A stretch of 64,000 bases of DNA. Origin: Bradyrhizobium sp. SRL28. GTDB lineage: Bacteria; Pseudomonadota; Alphaproteobacteria; Rhizobiales; Xanthobacteraceae. Below, in pieces: positions 36,061-46,454 of this stretch. Location of the stretch: positions 1-64,000 of the forward strand of contig NZ_JAHEAG010000006.1 in the NCBI RefSeq assembly GCF_018596315.1, in the 5' to 3' direction. The number at the start of each line of letters is the position of its first letter. The stretch's first letter is position 1. The notes under the pieces were generated by a model, which saw only the letters and a program-made list of their open reading frames with translations, had not been told where the DNA came from and did not search any database. Made by a program: the position numbers and the translations under genes.

Positions 36061-36936
36061 CTAACCCGTCTCGATCGGCAGCGACGTGTCCTTGGCCCAT
36101 TCGCCCATCGAGCCGTCATAGAGGGTGAGGTTGTCGTAGCCGAGGCGGTGCAGCAGAAACAGATCGACCGTCGCTGAGATGCCGCCGCCGCAATAGGCGA
36201 CCACACGCTTGTCTTTCGTGATGCCCTGCGCCTTGAATTTGGCTTCCGCCTCGCCAAGCGGAACGAAGGCCTTGGTCCTGGGATCGAGCAACGTCGCTGC
36301 CGACACGTTGCAACTGCCGGGGACACGGCCGGCCCGGCCGTAGCGGCTCGGTTCCAGGCCCTTGTGAAACTGCGGGCCGAGCGCGTTGACGACGATCGTG
36401 TTGCGCTCGGAGGTGGCCGCGAGCGTCGCGTGCTTGTCGACGAAAAATCCCTGTTTCGGCTTCGCCGTGAACGTTGCCGGCGGATATCCCTTCGCCGGTC
36501 CGATTTCGAGCGGGCGGCCCTCGAGCTTCCATTTGTCGAGCCCGCCGTCCAGTACCGCGACGTTCTCGAAGCCGAGCGATGTGAGCATCCACCAGAACCG
36601 CGTCGCCCACATCGGTGTGCCGATGCTGTACAGCACGACCTGGCTTTTGTTGGACACGCCGTGACGTCCGAACGCCTGCTCCAGATGCGCGACACCAGGC
36701 ATCATGAAGCGAAGCTCGGTGTTGGGATCGGAGAACTCGCCCTGCAAATCCAGAAAGTCCGCACCCGGAATATGCCCGGTTTCGAACGTGTGACGTCCGG
36801 GTACGGTGAGATAGGGCTGGCTGCTGCCTTCAGGGGCGGGCTCGAGGTAGGTGGTGCAGTCGAACAGCCGCAAATCGGCCTGGCCCAGAATATCAGCGAG
36901 TTCCGCGGTAGAGATGAGCCCGTTACGCCCCGACAT
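36061..36936 (-). CDS. sseA: 3-mercaptopyruvate/thiosulfate sulfurtransferase
   Basis: A tandem rhodanese protein of about 291 residues. The N-terminal inactive domain contains RHTFETGHIPGADFLDLQGE. The C-terminal domain carries the catalytic Cys in VAYCGGGISATVDLF, near residue 247; the loop CGGGIS differs slightly from the CG(S/T)GVTA of many relatives. It transfers sulfur from mercaptopyruvate or thiosulfate. An alternative start five codons upstream is at 36951. Confidence 0.88.
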   Translation of the reverse strand: MSGRNGLISTAELADILGQADLRLFDCTTYLEPAPEGSSQPYLTVPGRHTFETGHIPGADFLDLQGEFSDPNTELRFMMPGVAHLEQAFGRHGVSNKSQVVLYSIGTPMWATRFWWMLTSLGFENVAVLDGGLDKWKLEGRPLEIGPAKGYPPATFTAKPKQGFFVDKHATLAATSERNTIVVNALGPQFHKGLEPSRYGRAGRVPGSCNVSAATLLDPRTKAFVPLGEAEAKFKAQGITKDKRVVAYCGGGISATVDLFLLHRLGYDNLTLYDGSMGEWAKDTSLPIETG

Positions 36937-37202
36937 TTGTTGGCCTCCCATTGTTTTAGGGCCGATGCTAGGGCCCGCATCGGGCTATGAAAAGGCGCCT
37001 GGAAGTACGCTCGCCCTTCCAATTCGGCGATTCCTGTCCAATATAGCGGTTAACGAAGTGGCGGTATTTCTACCCTGCTTCCGGCCGTCGTGATCGGCCT
37101 AAGATACTGAATATACAACGAAAAATCCGGAACGTGATGGGGCGCACAGACCCTTCGCCTCCCTCTTGGTGAATGTCACCAAAACCTGATATTCGAGGCC
37201 CC

Positions 37203-38489
<1,287 letters not shown>

Positions 38490-38492
38490 CTA

Positions 38493-38580
38493 GTAGCCCG
38501 GGTGTAGCGAAGCGAAACCCGGGACTTGTTGCAATCTGAGGCACCGATCCCGGATTGCGCTTCGCTCCATCCGGGCTACG
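38493..38580. repeat. Palindromic repeat (GTAGCCCGG family), long form
   Basis: GTAGCCCGG at the left and CCGGGCTAC at the right are inverted; within each half GTAGCGAAGCGAAACCCGGG and ATCCCGGATTGCGCTTCGC also pair. It is an extended relative of the element at 8249-8285 and lies between ispG and the dioxygenase gene. Confidence 0.75.
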
Positions 38581-38614
38581 ATGATCCCAATCAAGAACGA
38601 TTGGGAGAACGCCA

Positions 38615-39508
38615 ATGTCTTCGTTGTCCGGCAAGCAGGGACCGCGCTATCGGCACGTTGCCGGCGAATCTGACCCCTACGAGACCATCGCTGTCGAAAA
38701 ACTCACCCCGATCATCGGCGCGGAGATTTCCGGCGTCGATATCGGCAAGCTCGTCTCGGACGACGCGCGCTCCAATCGCCAGATGGACGAGATCCATCGC
38801 GCGCTCGCCGAAAACCTCGTGATCTTTTTTCGCGACCAGCACATCAGCCCCGACCAGCACCTCGCCTTCGGCCGCAAGTTCGGCGAATTGCATGTGCATC
38901 CGGCGGCGCCCAACGAGGGCGATCCCGCGCTGATGAAGATCTATGCCGACAAGGATTCACCGCGCGCCAATGGCGAGGGCTGGCATACCGACGTCTCCTG
39001 CGACGTCGAGCCGCCGATGGGCTCGATCCTCTACATCAAGCAGTGCCCGCCGCGCGGTGGCGATACGCTGTTCGCCAACATGTACGCCGCCTACGAAGCG
39101 CTGTCGGACCGGATGAAGGCCTATCTCGACGGGCTCACCGCGCTGCACGACGGCGAGCAGACCTATCGCGGGCTCTACGCCAATTACGGCGTCGCCGACC
39201 GGGTGGAATATCCGCGCGCCGAGCACCCGGTGGTGCGCACGCACCCGGTGACAGGAAAGAAAGCGCTCTACGTCAACCGCGGCTTCACCCGATTCATCGT
39301 CGGCATCCCGCGCGACGAGAGCGACGCTATGCTGGCCTATCTCTACCAGCACGCGGAGAACCCGCTATTCCAGTGCCGCTTCCGCTGGACGGAAAACGCG
39401 GTCGCCTTCTGGGACAACCGCTGCGCCCAGCACCGCGCGATGTGGGATTACTGGCCGCACACAAGATCAGGCACGCGGGTGACGGTGAAGGGGGAGCGGC
39501 CGGTGTAA
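38615..39508 (+). CDS. TauD/TfdA family Fe(II)/2-oxoglutarate dioxygenase
   Basis: A 297-residue oxygenase. The facial triad is His124 and Asp126 (GWHTDVSCD) and His273 (CAQHRAMWDYWP), with the 2-oxoglutarate-binding Arg in the following RSGTR. The family hydroxylates taurine, chlorophenoxy acids, sulfates and other small acids. A Rieske oxygenase gene follows on the same strand, with a palindromic repeat between them. Substrate unknown. Confidence 0.88.
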   Translation: MSSLSGKQGPRYRHVAGESDPYETIAVEKLTPIIGAEISGVDIGKLVSDDARSNRQMDEIHRALAENLVIFFRDQHISPDQHLAFGRKFGELHVHPAAPNEGDPALMKIYADKDSPRANGEGWHTDVSCDVEPPMGSILYIKQCPPRGGDTLFANMYAAYEALSDRMKAYLDGLTALHDGEQTYRGLYANYGVADRVEYPRAEHPVVRTHPVTGKKALYVNRGFTRFIVGIPRDESDAMLAYLYQHAENPLFQCRFRWTENAVAFWDNRCAQHRAMWDYWPHTRSGTRVTVKGERPV

Positions 39509-39512
39509 ATTT

Positions 39513-39589
39513 CGTAGGGCGGATTAGCGAAGCGTAATCCGCCAATCATCGCAAAGGCGGCGGGTTACGCTACGCTAACCCGCCCTACG
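39513..39589. repeat. Palindromic repeat (CGTAGGGCGGATTA family)
   Basis: CGTAGGGCGGATTAGCG at the left faces CGCTAACCCGCCCTACG at the right, with an inner pair around AATCATCG. It fills most of the gap between the two oxygenase genes. Confidence 0.75.
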
Positions 39590-39683
39590 GCGGCCGCTGT
39601 GCAGCTATGACGTATTCGCGTTGACGCCAAACCGCGCCTGCGCCAAGCTTCGTCAAAAGCAATAAACATCCGGAGGACGCCCC

Positions 39684-41024
39684 ATGCTCCGCGCAGAAGA
39701 CAACAAATTCCTCACCGAGAGCGGTGCAGGCACCGCAATGGGCGAATTGCTGCGCCGCTTCTGGCTCCCCGTGCTGCTGTCGAAAGAACTGCCCGAGGCC
39801 GACGGCACGCCGAAAAAGATCGTCGTCATGGGCGAGGAACTGCTCGCCTTCCGCGACAGCCGCGGCGTGGTCGGCGTCATCGATCAATATTGCCCGCACC
39901 GCGGCGCCAATCTCTGGCTTGGGCGCAACGAGGAATGCGGCATCCGCTGCGTCTATCATGGCTGGAAATTCGATACCGACGGGCGCTGCGTCGACATGCC
40001 GACCTCCTATCCCGATCTCAACGCAAAAGACCTGATCCGCATCAAGTCGTATCCGGTGCGGGAATGGGGCGACATGATCTGGGCCTATATGGGCCCGGCG
40101 GATCAGGTCCCCGAATTGCCTGATCTGGAAATGGCGCTGCTGCCGGCTTCACATCGCTACGTCTCGAAGAAATGGCAGGACTGCAACTGGGTGCAGGCGC
40201 TGGAAGGCTCGATCGACACCGCGCATTTCACCTTCGCGCATCTATCGTTCGAGAAGGAAGAGAACGAGATCCTCGACATCAAGAAGCACTTTGTGAATCC
40301 GCTTGTACGGGTCGCAACCGACCACATGCGCTGGATCGCCGAAGACCCGCGCCCGGTGATCAAGATCAATCCGCACGAGGCCGGCTTGACGGTCGCGGGC
40401 GGGCGGTTGACGGGCTCCGACAATATCTACTGGCGTATCGCCCAATTCCTGATGCCGGTGCATGCCTATGCGCCGAGCTCGATGCCCGGCGAGAATATTT
40501 TCGGCCAGAGCTTTGTGCCGGTGACGGATACCAATTGCTGGATCTTCACCTATGCCTGGAATCCGGAGCGCCCGCTGACGCAGGCCGAGCGCGACGGCTA
40601 CGACCGAGGCAACGGCGTGATGGCCGTGGTCGACGAGAACTATGTTCCGCTGCGCAACAAGTCGAACGATTACCTGATCGATCGCAAGCTGCAGAAGACC
40701 AGCAGCTACACCGGCATCAAGGGCGTGTCGGAGCAGGACGCCGCCGTGCAGGACAGCCAGGGGCCGATCGCCGACCGCACCCGCGAGCATCTCGGCCCGA
40801 CCGATCTCGGCATCATGCATTTCCGCAAGCTGGTGATGGACGCCGCCCGCGCGTTGCAGAAAGGCGAGGCGCCGCCGCACCTCAAGCATCAGGATCGTTA
40901 TACGGTGCGTTCCGGCGCCTGCGTCACCAGCAAGGCCAAGGACCTCACCGCGGTCATGATCGAGCGGTTCGGCGACGCGGCCGGCTATGTCGGTGGTCCC
41001 GGCAGGAATGCGGCGGCGGAGTAG
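39684..41024 (+). CDS. Rieske-type aromatic ring-hydroxylating oxygenase, alpha subunit
   Basis: A 446-residue oxygenase. The Rieske [2Fe-2S] ligands are Cys70 and His72 (YCPHRGANLWLG) and Cys89 and His92 (CVYHGWKFD). The mononuclear iron site is seen in GSIDTAHFTFAHLS. The layout is like phthalate 4,5-dioxygenase/vanillate demethylase-type oxygenases, which work as alpha-only oligomers with a separate reductase. No reductase gene is adjacent. Substrate unknown; it may act on an aromatic acid. Confidence 0.88.
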   Translation: MLRAEDNKFLTESGAGTAMGELLRRFWLPVLLSKELPEADGTPKKIVVMGEELLAFRDSRGVVGVIDQYCPHRGANLWLGRNEECGIRCVYHGWKFDTDGRCVDMPTSYPDLNAKDLIRIKSYPVREWGDMIWAYMGPADQVPELPDLEMALLPASHRYVSKKWQDCNWVQALEGSIDTAHFTFAHLSFEKEENEILDIKKHFVNPLVRVATDHMRWIAEDPRPVIKINPHEAGLTVAGGRLTGSDNIYWRIAQFLMPVHAYAPSSMPGENIFGQSFVPVTDTNCWIFTYAWNPERPLTQAERDGYDRGNGVMAVVDENYVPLRNKSNDYLIDRKLQKTSSYTGIKGVSEQDAAVQDSQGPIADRTREHLGPTDLGIMHFRKLVMDAARALQKGEAPPHLKHQDRYTVRSGACVTSKAKDLTAVMIERFGDAAGYVGGPGRNAAAE

Positions 41025-41042
41025 GGGGCACACTCTCATCAC

Positions 41043-41183
41043 GTCGTCCCGGCCTTGAGCCGGGACCCATAGCCACCGATGTTCGTTGCGTCAGAATGTG
41101 TCTACCCGATCGTCCTATCGATAAGCCGCGGCGTATGGGTCCCGGCTCCTGATGCGCAATTGCGCATAAGCGCCGGGACGACG
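41043..41183. repeat. Composite palindromic repeat, copy 3 (divergent)
   Basis: It has the GTCGTCCC...GGGACGAC outer ends and the same inner ends (CCCATAGCCACCG left, GCCGCGGCGTATGGG right) as the other copies. The arm hairpins are altered to GGCCTTGAGCC and a longer loop with GCGCAATTGCGC. It lies between convergent genes. Confidence 0.75.
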
Positions 41184-41199
41184 TATGGAGAGACAACGC

Positions 41200-42807
41200 C
41201 TACAGCGGCACCTTCCGATACTCCCGATTGCTGAGACTCGCTTCCTCCAGATCGAGGTCGCGTTCGATCCGCCGCCTGGTTTCGTCGGTAATCTTGCCGT
41301 CGCGGAGCAGGACGTGGATGAATTTCCGTTCCTCCGAGATCAATTCGCGCGTCAACGCAGTGCCCGCCGCCGAGACATCGTGGGCATCGGGATCGAGCGT
41401 GTCAGGGAGCTGGTTGCTGCGGACCTCGTGCCGGGAACGCAGAAGCTTGACGACTTCATCAGATAGTTCACGGTCGTCGGTGATGGCATCCAGCGACTTG
41501 AGCGCCGCATCGAGCGCCTCGCGGCGCGCCGCGATCTCCGCCTCATGCTCGGCTCGATGCTCGTTGCGGCCGTCCTTTGTGACGTCGAGCCATCGTGCGA
41601 CCAGCGGCAATCCCGAACCCATTCCGACCAGCGTGATGAAGATGACGCCGAAGGCGACGAACAGGATCATGTCGCGATGCGGGAAGGCCTCGCCGTTCGG
41701 CAGCGCGAGCGGCAATGCCAGCGCGGCAGCCAGCGACACCGCGCCGCGCACGCCGGTGAAGGAGATCACGAAAGCGGTCCGCCAGTTCGGAGCAGGATCA
41801 CGCTTGCGAATGCGTTCGCTGATCAGGCGCGGCAAATAGGTTGCCGGATAAACCCAGGCAAAACGTGCGACGACGATAATGATTGCGACCAGCGCTGTGG
41901 TGAGCAGGATATCGTCAAGCGGAAACGCTTTCGATTTCTCGAACAGGAGCCGCATCTGGAATCCCGTCAACAGGAACAGCAGGCCCTCGATCAGAAAGAT
42001 CACGAGGTCCCAGAAGAAAATGCCCTGCAGACGCGTGGCCGACGAGATCAACAGCGGGCCGTTCCAGCTAATGTAGAGGCCGCATGCCACGGTCGCGAGG
42101 ATGCCGGAGCCGCCGAGATGTTCAGGAATCCAGTAGGCGAGGTAGGGGGTAATCAGCGACAGCGTGATCTCGACCTGCGGATCCCGCGCGCGGTGGCGGG
42201 CGCGTAGGGATAGCCAGCCGACCGCCACGCCAAAAAGGATCTCGCAGACGACGATCACCGCGAAGGTGCCCGTCGCCTTGGGCAGCGAGAACATTCCGGT
42301 CGTAATTGCCGCCACTGTGAACCGATAGAGGATCAGCGCGGTGGCGTCGTTGGCGAGCCCTTCGCCCTCGAGCACGACGAGAATGCGGCGGGGCATGCCG
42401 AGCCTGCGCGCAATTGCCAGCGGCGCCACCACGTCCGGTGGCGCGACGATGGCTCCCAGCAGGAAGCCCACCGTCCACGGCAGCCCGATCAGGTAATGCG
42501 TCGCGGCGGCGACCGCGAAGGCGGTGAAGATCACGCAGCCGACCGCGAGCAGGACGATCGGCCGCAAGTTGGCCTTGAATTCGCGCCAGCTCATGGCGAC
42601 GCCGGCCGAATAGATCAGCGGCGGCAACACCAGCAGCAGCACCACTTCAGGCGGCAATTCCACCATCGGCATGCCCGGCACGAAGGCGAGCACGATACCG
42701 GCGAGCAGCAGCAGAATGGCCGGTGCAACATTGATTCGTCGTGCCAGCAGCGCGGTTCCTGCCAGCACCGCAAGCAGGATCAAAAAGATCTGAAACTTGG
42801 CTTCCAT
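41200..42807 (-). CDS. Na+/H+ antiporter, CPA1 family
   Basis: A protein of about 535 residues with some twelve membrane segments (residues 1-400) and a charged cytoplasmic tail rich in Glu and Arg. The ion-binding region is AIVAPPDVVAPLAIARRLG with the neighbouring GEGLANDATALILY motif typical of NhaP/YjcE antiporters. It exchanges Na+ or K+ for H+ and serves pH and salt homeostasis. Start candidates are ATG at 42825 and 42807. Confidence 0.9.
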   Translation of the reverse strand: MEAKFQIFLILLAVLAGTALLARRINVAPAILLLLAGIVLAFVPGMPMVELPPEVVLLLVLPPLIYSAGVAMSWREFKANLRPIVLLAVGCVIFTAFAVAAATHYLIGLPWTVGFLLGAIVAPPDVVAPLAIARRLGMPRRILVVLEGEGLANDATALILYRFTVAAITTGMFSLPKATGTFAVIVVCEILFGVAVGWLSLRARHRARDPQVEITLSLITPYLAYWIPEHLGGSGILATVACGLYISWNGPLLISSATRLQGIFFWDLVIFLIEGLLFLLTGFQMRLLFEKSKAFPLDDILLTTALVAIIIVVARFAWVYPATYLPRLISERIRKRDPAPNWRTAFVISFTGVRGAVSLAAALALPLALPNGEAFPHRDMILFVAFGVIFITLVGMGSGLPLVARWLDVTKDGRNEHRAEHEAEIAARREALDAALKSLDAITDDRELSDEVVKLLRSRHEVRSNQLPDTLDPDAHDVSAAGTALTRELISEERKFIHVLLRDGKITDETRRRIERDLDLEEASLSNREYRKVPL

Positions 42808-42882
42808 GATCGCCCCCATTCGCAAGGAAAAACCGTGGGGTCAATGCGCAAGCGCGCGCTCACGGATGAAGGGCGAAGGGGT

Positions 42883-43177
42883 TTCAAGCCGGTCTACGGC
42901 CAGGGCATGACGGTGGCGGCAGGAAGCGATGCTGTTGCGCGAATGCCTCGATGCCGGCGCGGCCGATCTGGCGCGATTCATCAACTGGTATATCGGCAAG
43001 CTGCACATGGCCGCGCGTTACGATGCAAAGCTGGCGACCGCGTTTCTCGAGGTCGCCAATCTGGAGGCACCGCCGACACGGCTGTTGCAACCGCCGGTCG
43101 TGATGCGCGTGATCCGGGGCAACCTTGGCCGCCGTCGCGGCGGCACGGAGGCCGCGCCGGCGGGGGCGCAAGCCTGA
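42883..43177 (+). pseudogene. 3'-end relic of a flavin-dependent monooxygenase
   Basis: The sequence FKPVYGQGMTVAA (42883-42921), then QEAMLLRECLDAGAADLARF in another frame (42920 onward), recalls the end of class-A FAD monooxygenases, where (N/K)P(V/I)YGQGM(S/T)VA is the conserved FAD segment. A small deletion near 42919 breaks the frame. The remaining frame to 43177 gives an 82-residue tail with NWYIGKLHMAARYD and LLQPPVVMRVIRGN. The bulk of the gene is missing upstream, where the antiporter gene begins. I treat it as decayed rather than as a small gene. Confidence 0.6.
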
Positions 43178-43184
43178 ATGGATA

Positions 43185-43577
43185 TTACTCGCGCAGATCG
43201 TAGCGGTAGGATTTCGAGACGATCTTCCAGCCGTCACGCAGTTTCATCGCCACCAGATAGTCGGTGAAATAGCGCGGCGGCAACTGGCAGCGCACCTTGA
43301 TGAAGGCGGTCTGATCATCCGAGCGGTCGATCGTGACGATGAAATCCTCGCGCGGCTTGCCTTCGGCCTTGGCAGAGGGGCGCTTGCGCACGCGATCGAG
43401 CCAGTCCGGCACGGTCAGGACCTGCAACTCGCCCTTCTCCAGCCAGCGCAAATCGGCGGTGGAGTCAAAGATCGCGCCGAGCTTGTCGGCATCGCCCTCA
43501 TACAGGCCATCGAAATAGCTCTTCACCACGGCTTCGACGGTCGATCGGTCAGCGTTCACGGCTTTGCTCCCGGACAA
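43185..43577 (-). CDS. NTF2-like (SnoaL/lumazine-binding type) protein
   Basis: A 130-residue cone-shaped-fold protein. It opens with VEAVVKSYFDGLYEGDADKL, followed by IFDSTADLRWLEKGEL, and ends with a strand KLRDGWKIVSKSYRYDL, the order of NTF2-like domains. Members are enzymes or ligand binders. No catalytic pair can be assigned. It converges on the monooxygenase relic. Confidence 0.75.
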   Translation of the reverse strand: MSGSKAVNADRSTVEAVVKSYFDGLYEGDADKLGAIFDSTADLRWLEKGELQVLTVPDWLDRVRKRPSAKAEGKPREDFIVTIDRSDDQTAFIKVRCQLPPRYFTDYLVAMKLRDGWKIVSKSYRYDLRE

Positions 43578-43883
43578 GAAGAGAATTTGTTCAAGATGAA
43601 TTAAGCCATGAACCGGCTGATCGCGCTATTGAGAAAAGGCGAACGCTCGCATCGCTGCGGAAGAATGCGTGTCTCGCGGGGTTGCCATAAGGCGCGGCCT
43701 TCCGGGGAACCGGGGCGAAATGGGATCGCTGGTGGCCGAACCTGGCGGCTTGTTCGCATGACTAAGGCTATAGCGAGGGCACAATTCACGTCCGCGTGGA
43801 TCGTGACTTAACTCACAAAGCCGGGCTGTGGCTTCTGGTAGGCAGGCCGGTGTGGTAAAAAAGTACGAGACTCCGGAGGAGTC
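43578..43883. other. Intergenic region without recognised genes
   Basis: About 306 bases between divergent genes (NTF2-like and caspase-like). Short open frames exist, such as one of 67 codons from 43608, but none resembles a known protein or has convincing start signals. ACTCCGGAGGAGT before 43884 is a short perfect inverted repeat that includes the ribosome-binding site of the caspase-like gene. Confidence 0.5.
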
Positions 43884-45653
43884 ATGATGATGTCAGGATC
43901 GCTAAAATTGCTTCGATGGGCCGCTGCAGCGGCGGCCTTCCTGTTTGTGAGCGAGCCGGCCCTTGCCGAGAAGCGCGTGGCGCTGGTGCTGGGCAATTCC
44001 GCCTACAGGAATGTCGCACCGCTGGCCAATCCCGTTAACGACAGCGCCAAGATCGCGTCGACACTGAAAGAGGCGGGCTTCGATGTCGTCGATTCCCGGC
44101 GGGATCTCTCCGCCGCCGACACCCGGCGCGCGCTGCGCGATTTTGCCGACCGCTCCCGTGATGCCGATATCGCCGTCGTCTATTACGCCGGCCACGGCAT
44201 CGAGGTGGACGGCGGAAATTACCTGATTCCGGTGGATGCACGGCTGGAACGCGACACCGACGTCTATGACGAAGCTCTGTCGCTCGATCGCGTCCTGGTC
44301 GCGATCGAGCCGGCCAAGAAGCTGCGGCTCGTGATCCTCGACGCCTGCCGCGACAATCCGTTTTCCCGGACCATGAAGCGCACCGTCGCCTCGCGCGCGA
44401 TCGGGCAGGGCCTGGCCAAGGTCGAGCCGACCAGCCCGAACGTCCTGATCGCCTATTCGGCCAAGGCCGGTTCCACCGCAGCCGACGGTGACGGCCAGAA
44501 CAGCCCGTTCACGGCGGCACTGTCGCATCATTTGACGAAGCCCGGGCTCGACGTCCGCCGTGCGTTCGGATTCGTGCGCGACGAGGTGCTCAAGACCACG
44601 GGCAATAAGCAGGAACCCTTTGTGTATGGTTCGCTCGGCGGTGAAGACGTGCCGTTGGTGCCGGCCCGCCCGGCACCTGCGGCGGCCCCTGTGGCACCCG
44701 CCCTCAGCGCGCAGGCCGAAGCCCGCCGCGATTACGAACTCGCGCTGCAGATCGGCAACAAGAGCGCGCTCAACGCCTTCCTCGCGCAATATCCCGATGG
44801 CTTCTACGCCAGCCTTGCCAAGCTTCAGCTCGACAAGATCGCCGCCGAGGAAACGCGCGTCGCCGCGACCGAGAAAGCGCGGTTGGCCGAGCAGGAGCGG
44901 GCACGGCTCGCCGCCGAAGGCGCCCAGAAGTCGCAACAGGCAAAGGCCGAAGCGGAAGCCAAAGCCGCCGAACAGGCGCGCATCGCGGCTGAAAAGGCCA
45001 AGCAGGTGGCGCAGGACCAGGCGGCCGCGGCCGAACAGAAGCGCGTCGCTGCCGAAAGCGCCGCCGCCGACAAGGCGTCCGCTCCGGCCCCCGCTGACAA
45101 GGCGGTGAACGTTGCCGCCCTCGCCGCGGGGCCGCCGCAAGCCGATGTCACCAAGTCGGTGCAGGCCGAACTGCGCCGCGTCGGCTGCCTGACCGGCAAT
45201 GCCGATGGCAACTGGAACAACGCCTCGCAGCGGTCGCTGACGCAGTTCAACCGTTACGCCGGCACCAGGCTCGACACCAAGGTCGCCAGCGTCGATACGC
45301 TCGATACGATCAAGCTGAAGTCGTCGCGGGTGTGCCCGCTGGTCTGCGAACACGGCTTCCAGGCCGAGGGCGAGCGCTGCACCAAGATCGTCTGCGCCGA
45401 GGGCTCGTTCCTCAACGACGACAATGAATGCGAGAAGCGTCGCTCCAAAAAGCCGGTGGCAACGCGCGAAAGGCCGGAATCACGGCGCGTTTACGAAGCA
45501 AGACCAGCTCAGGAACCAAGGCAGGTTATTGTCAGGCGTTCTCAAGCACCGAGGGGTGCGGGCATTTCGTCCTCAGGCCAGCCGCTTACCGGCCAGGAAC
45601 GTGCGACGGGTTGCCACTCGTTCGGGGCCATCATGTCGGGCGTGTGCCCGTAG
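43884..45653 (+). CDS. Exported caspase-family (peptidase C14) protein
   Basis: A 589-residue protein with a signal peptide (cleavage after ALA at 28). Residues 30-255 form a caspase/metacaspase p20-like domain with the His-Cys dyad His104 (VVYYAGHGIE) and Cys155 (LDACRDNPF). Residues 275-400 are Ala/Glu/Lys-rich and strongly helical, likely a coiled coil. The C-terminal part has a peptidoglycan-binding-like segment (VQAELRRVGCLTGNADG) and a Cys-rich stretch (CPLVCEHGF, CTKIVCAEGSF). It probably acts in the periplasm. The target is unknown. Confidence 0.85.
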   Translation: MMMSGSLKLLRWAAAAAAFLFVSEPALAEKRVALVLGNSAYRNVAPLANPVNDSAKIASTLKEAGFDVVDSRRDLSAADTRRALRDFADRSRDADIAVVYYAGHGIEVDGGNYLIPVDARLERDTDVYDEALSLDRVLVAIEPAKKLRLVILDACRDNPFSRTMKRTVASRAIGQGLAKVEPTSPNVLIAYSAKAGSTAADGDGQNSPFTAALSHHLTKPGLDVRRAFGFVRDEVLKTTGNKQEPFVYGSLGGEDVPLVPARPAPAAAPVAPALSAQAEARRDYELALQIGNKSALNAFLAQYPDGFYASLAKLQLDKIAAEETRVAATEKARLAEQERARLAAEGAQKSQQAKAEAEAKAAEQARIAAEKAKQVAQDQAAAAEQKRVAAESAAADKASAPAPADKAVNVAALAAGPPQADVTKSVQAELRRVGCLTGNADGNWNNASQRSLTQFNRYAGTRLDTKVASVDTLDTIKLKSSRVCPLVCEHGFQAEGERCTKIVCAEGSFLNDDNECEKRRSKKPVATRERPESRRVYEARPAQEPRQVIVRRSQAPRGAGISSSGQPLTGQERATGCHSFGAIMSGVCP

Positions 45654-45685
45654 CCACGGGGGCGTGTTATCGAACACGTCGGGCC

Positions 45686-45722
45686 CCCGGCTCATCTCTG
45701 TCTTGAGGGCAGAGGAGCCGGG
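45686..45722. terminator. Hairpin between the caspase-like and DUF1345 genes
   Basis: CCCGGCTC and GAGCCGGG form an 8-bp stem with a further CTCTG/CAGAG pairing inside. It lies between convergent genes. There is no T-run, so termination is plausible but not certain. Confidence 0.45.
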
Positions 45723-45752
45723 TCCCGAGTCAAATGCCGAGACGACGGGGAG

Positions 45753-46433
45753 TCAGATTGCGCTCGCCGCGATATTCACCATCAATGCCAGCAGCGCGGT
45801 GTTGAACACGAATGAGACGATGCCGTGCACGGTCGCGGTGCGGCGGATGACCCTGTCGGTGATCCCGACGTCGGAAACCTGCGCGGTCATGCCGATCACG
45901 AACGAGAAATAGACGAAGTCCCAATAGTCCGCGTCCTCGTGCGCGTCGCCGCTCGGAAACTGCAGGCCGCCGGGCTTTTTGCCGCGATAGAACTCGTGCG
46001 CGTAGTGCAGCGAGAAGGCGGTGTGAACGGTCGCCCATGACAGCACGATCGTCACTGTGGCCAGGATCAGCCCGGGCGTACTGCCCTTCGAGGCGCCGAG
46101 CTCGAGCACGATGGCGGCGAGACTCGCGAAGGCGCCGAGCGCGGTCAACAACAGCAGCAGGAAACGCCCGTCGTCCTGCAGCACCGCGCTGCGCCTTATA
46201 TGGCCGACGTCACAGCGCAGCATCATGATGTAGGCGAGCACGAGGTACAGTGCGGAGAATACGTCCCAGCCGACGACAAGCCGTGTCGGCAGCCGCAGCG
46301 TGCCGGGCAGTAGCAGGAATGCGATGACGCCGACCGCGAGCGCGATGAAGGTGCGGGGCCTCCCGTAGACCACGCGGACCGGCAGGGGCAGGTTCCGGAA
46401 CCGAACAAGGTGCTCTTCGAATTCCTCGCTCAT
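45753..46433 (-). CDS. DUF1345 membrane protein
   Basis: A 226-residue protein with about five membrane segments. The pattern WDVFSALYLVLAYIMML followed by LGASKGSTPGLILATVTIVLSW and then HYAHEFYRG, with DYWDFVYFSFVIGMTAQVSD, is that of DUF1345. The function is unknown. It lies 21 bases downstream of the polyprenyl synthase gene on the same strand and is probably co-transcribed. Confidence 0.85.
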   Translation of the reverse strand: MSEEFEEHLVRFRNLPLPVRVVYGRPRTFIALAVGVIAFLLLPGTLRLPTRLVVGWDVFSALYLVLAYIMMLRCDVGHIRRSAVLQDDGRFLLLLLTALGAFASLAAIVLELGASKGSTPGLILATVTIVLSWATVHTAFSLHYAHEFYRGKKPGGLQFPSGDAHEDADYWDFVYFSFVIGMTAQVSDVGITDRVIRRTATVHGIVSFVFNTALLALMVNIAASAI

Positions 46434-46454
46434 CCGCTGCCTTTGACTAGCGCG

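Noticed and set aside
42929-43177. Separate small gene of 82 codons
   Set aside because: Its sequence continues the flavin monooxygenase pattern from the upstream frame, so it is better explained as part of a decayed gene.
43608-43811. Small open frame of 67 codons between the NTF2-like and caspase-like genes
   Set aside because: No similarity, no clear ribosome site, and Arg/Gly composition as expected from chance in GC-rich DNA.
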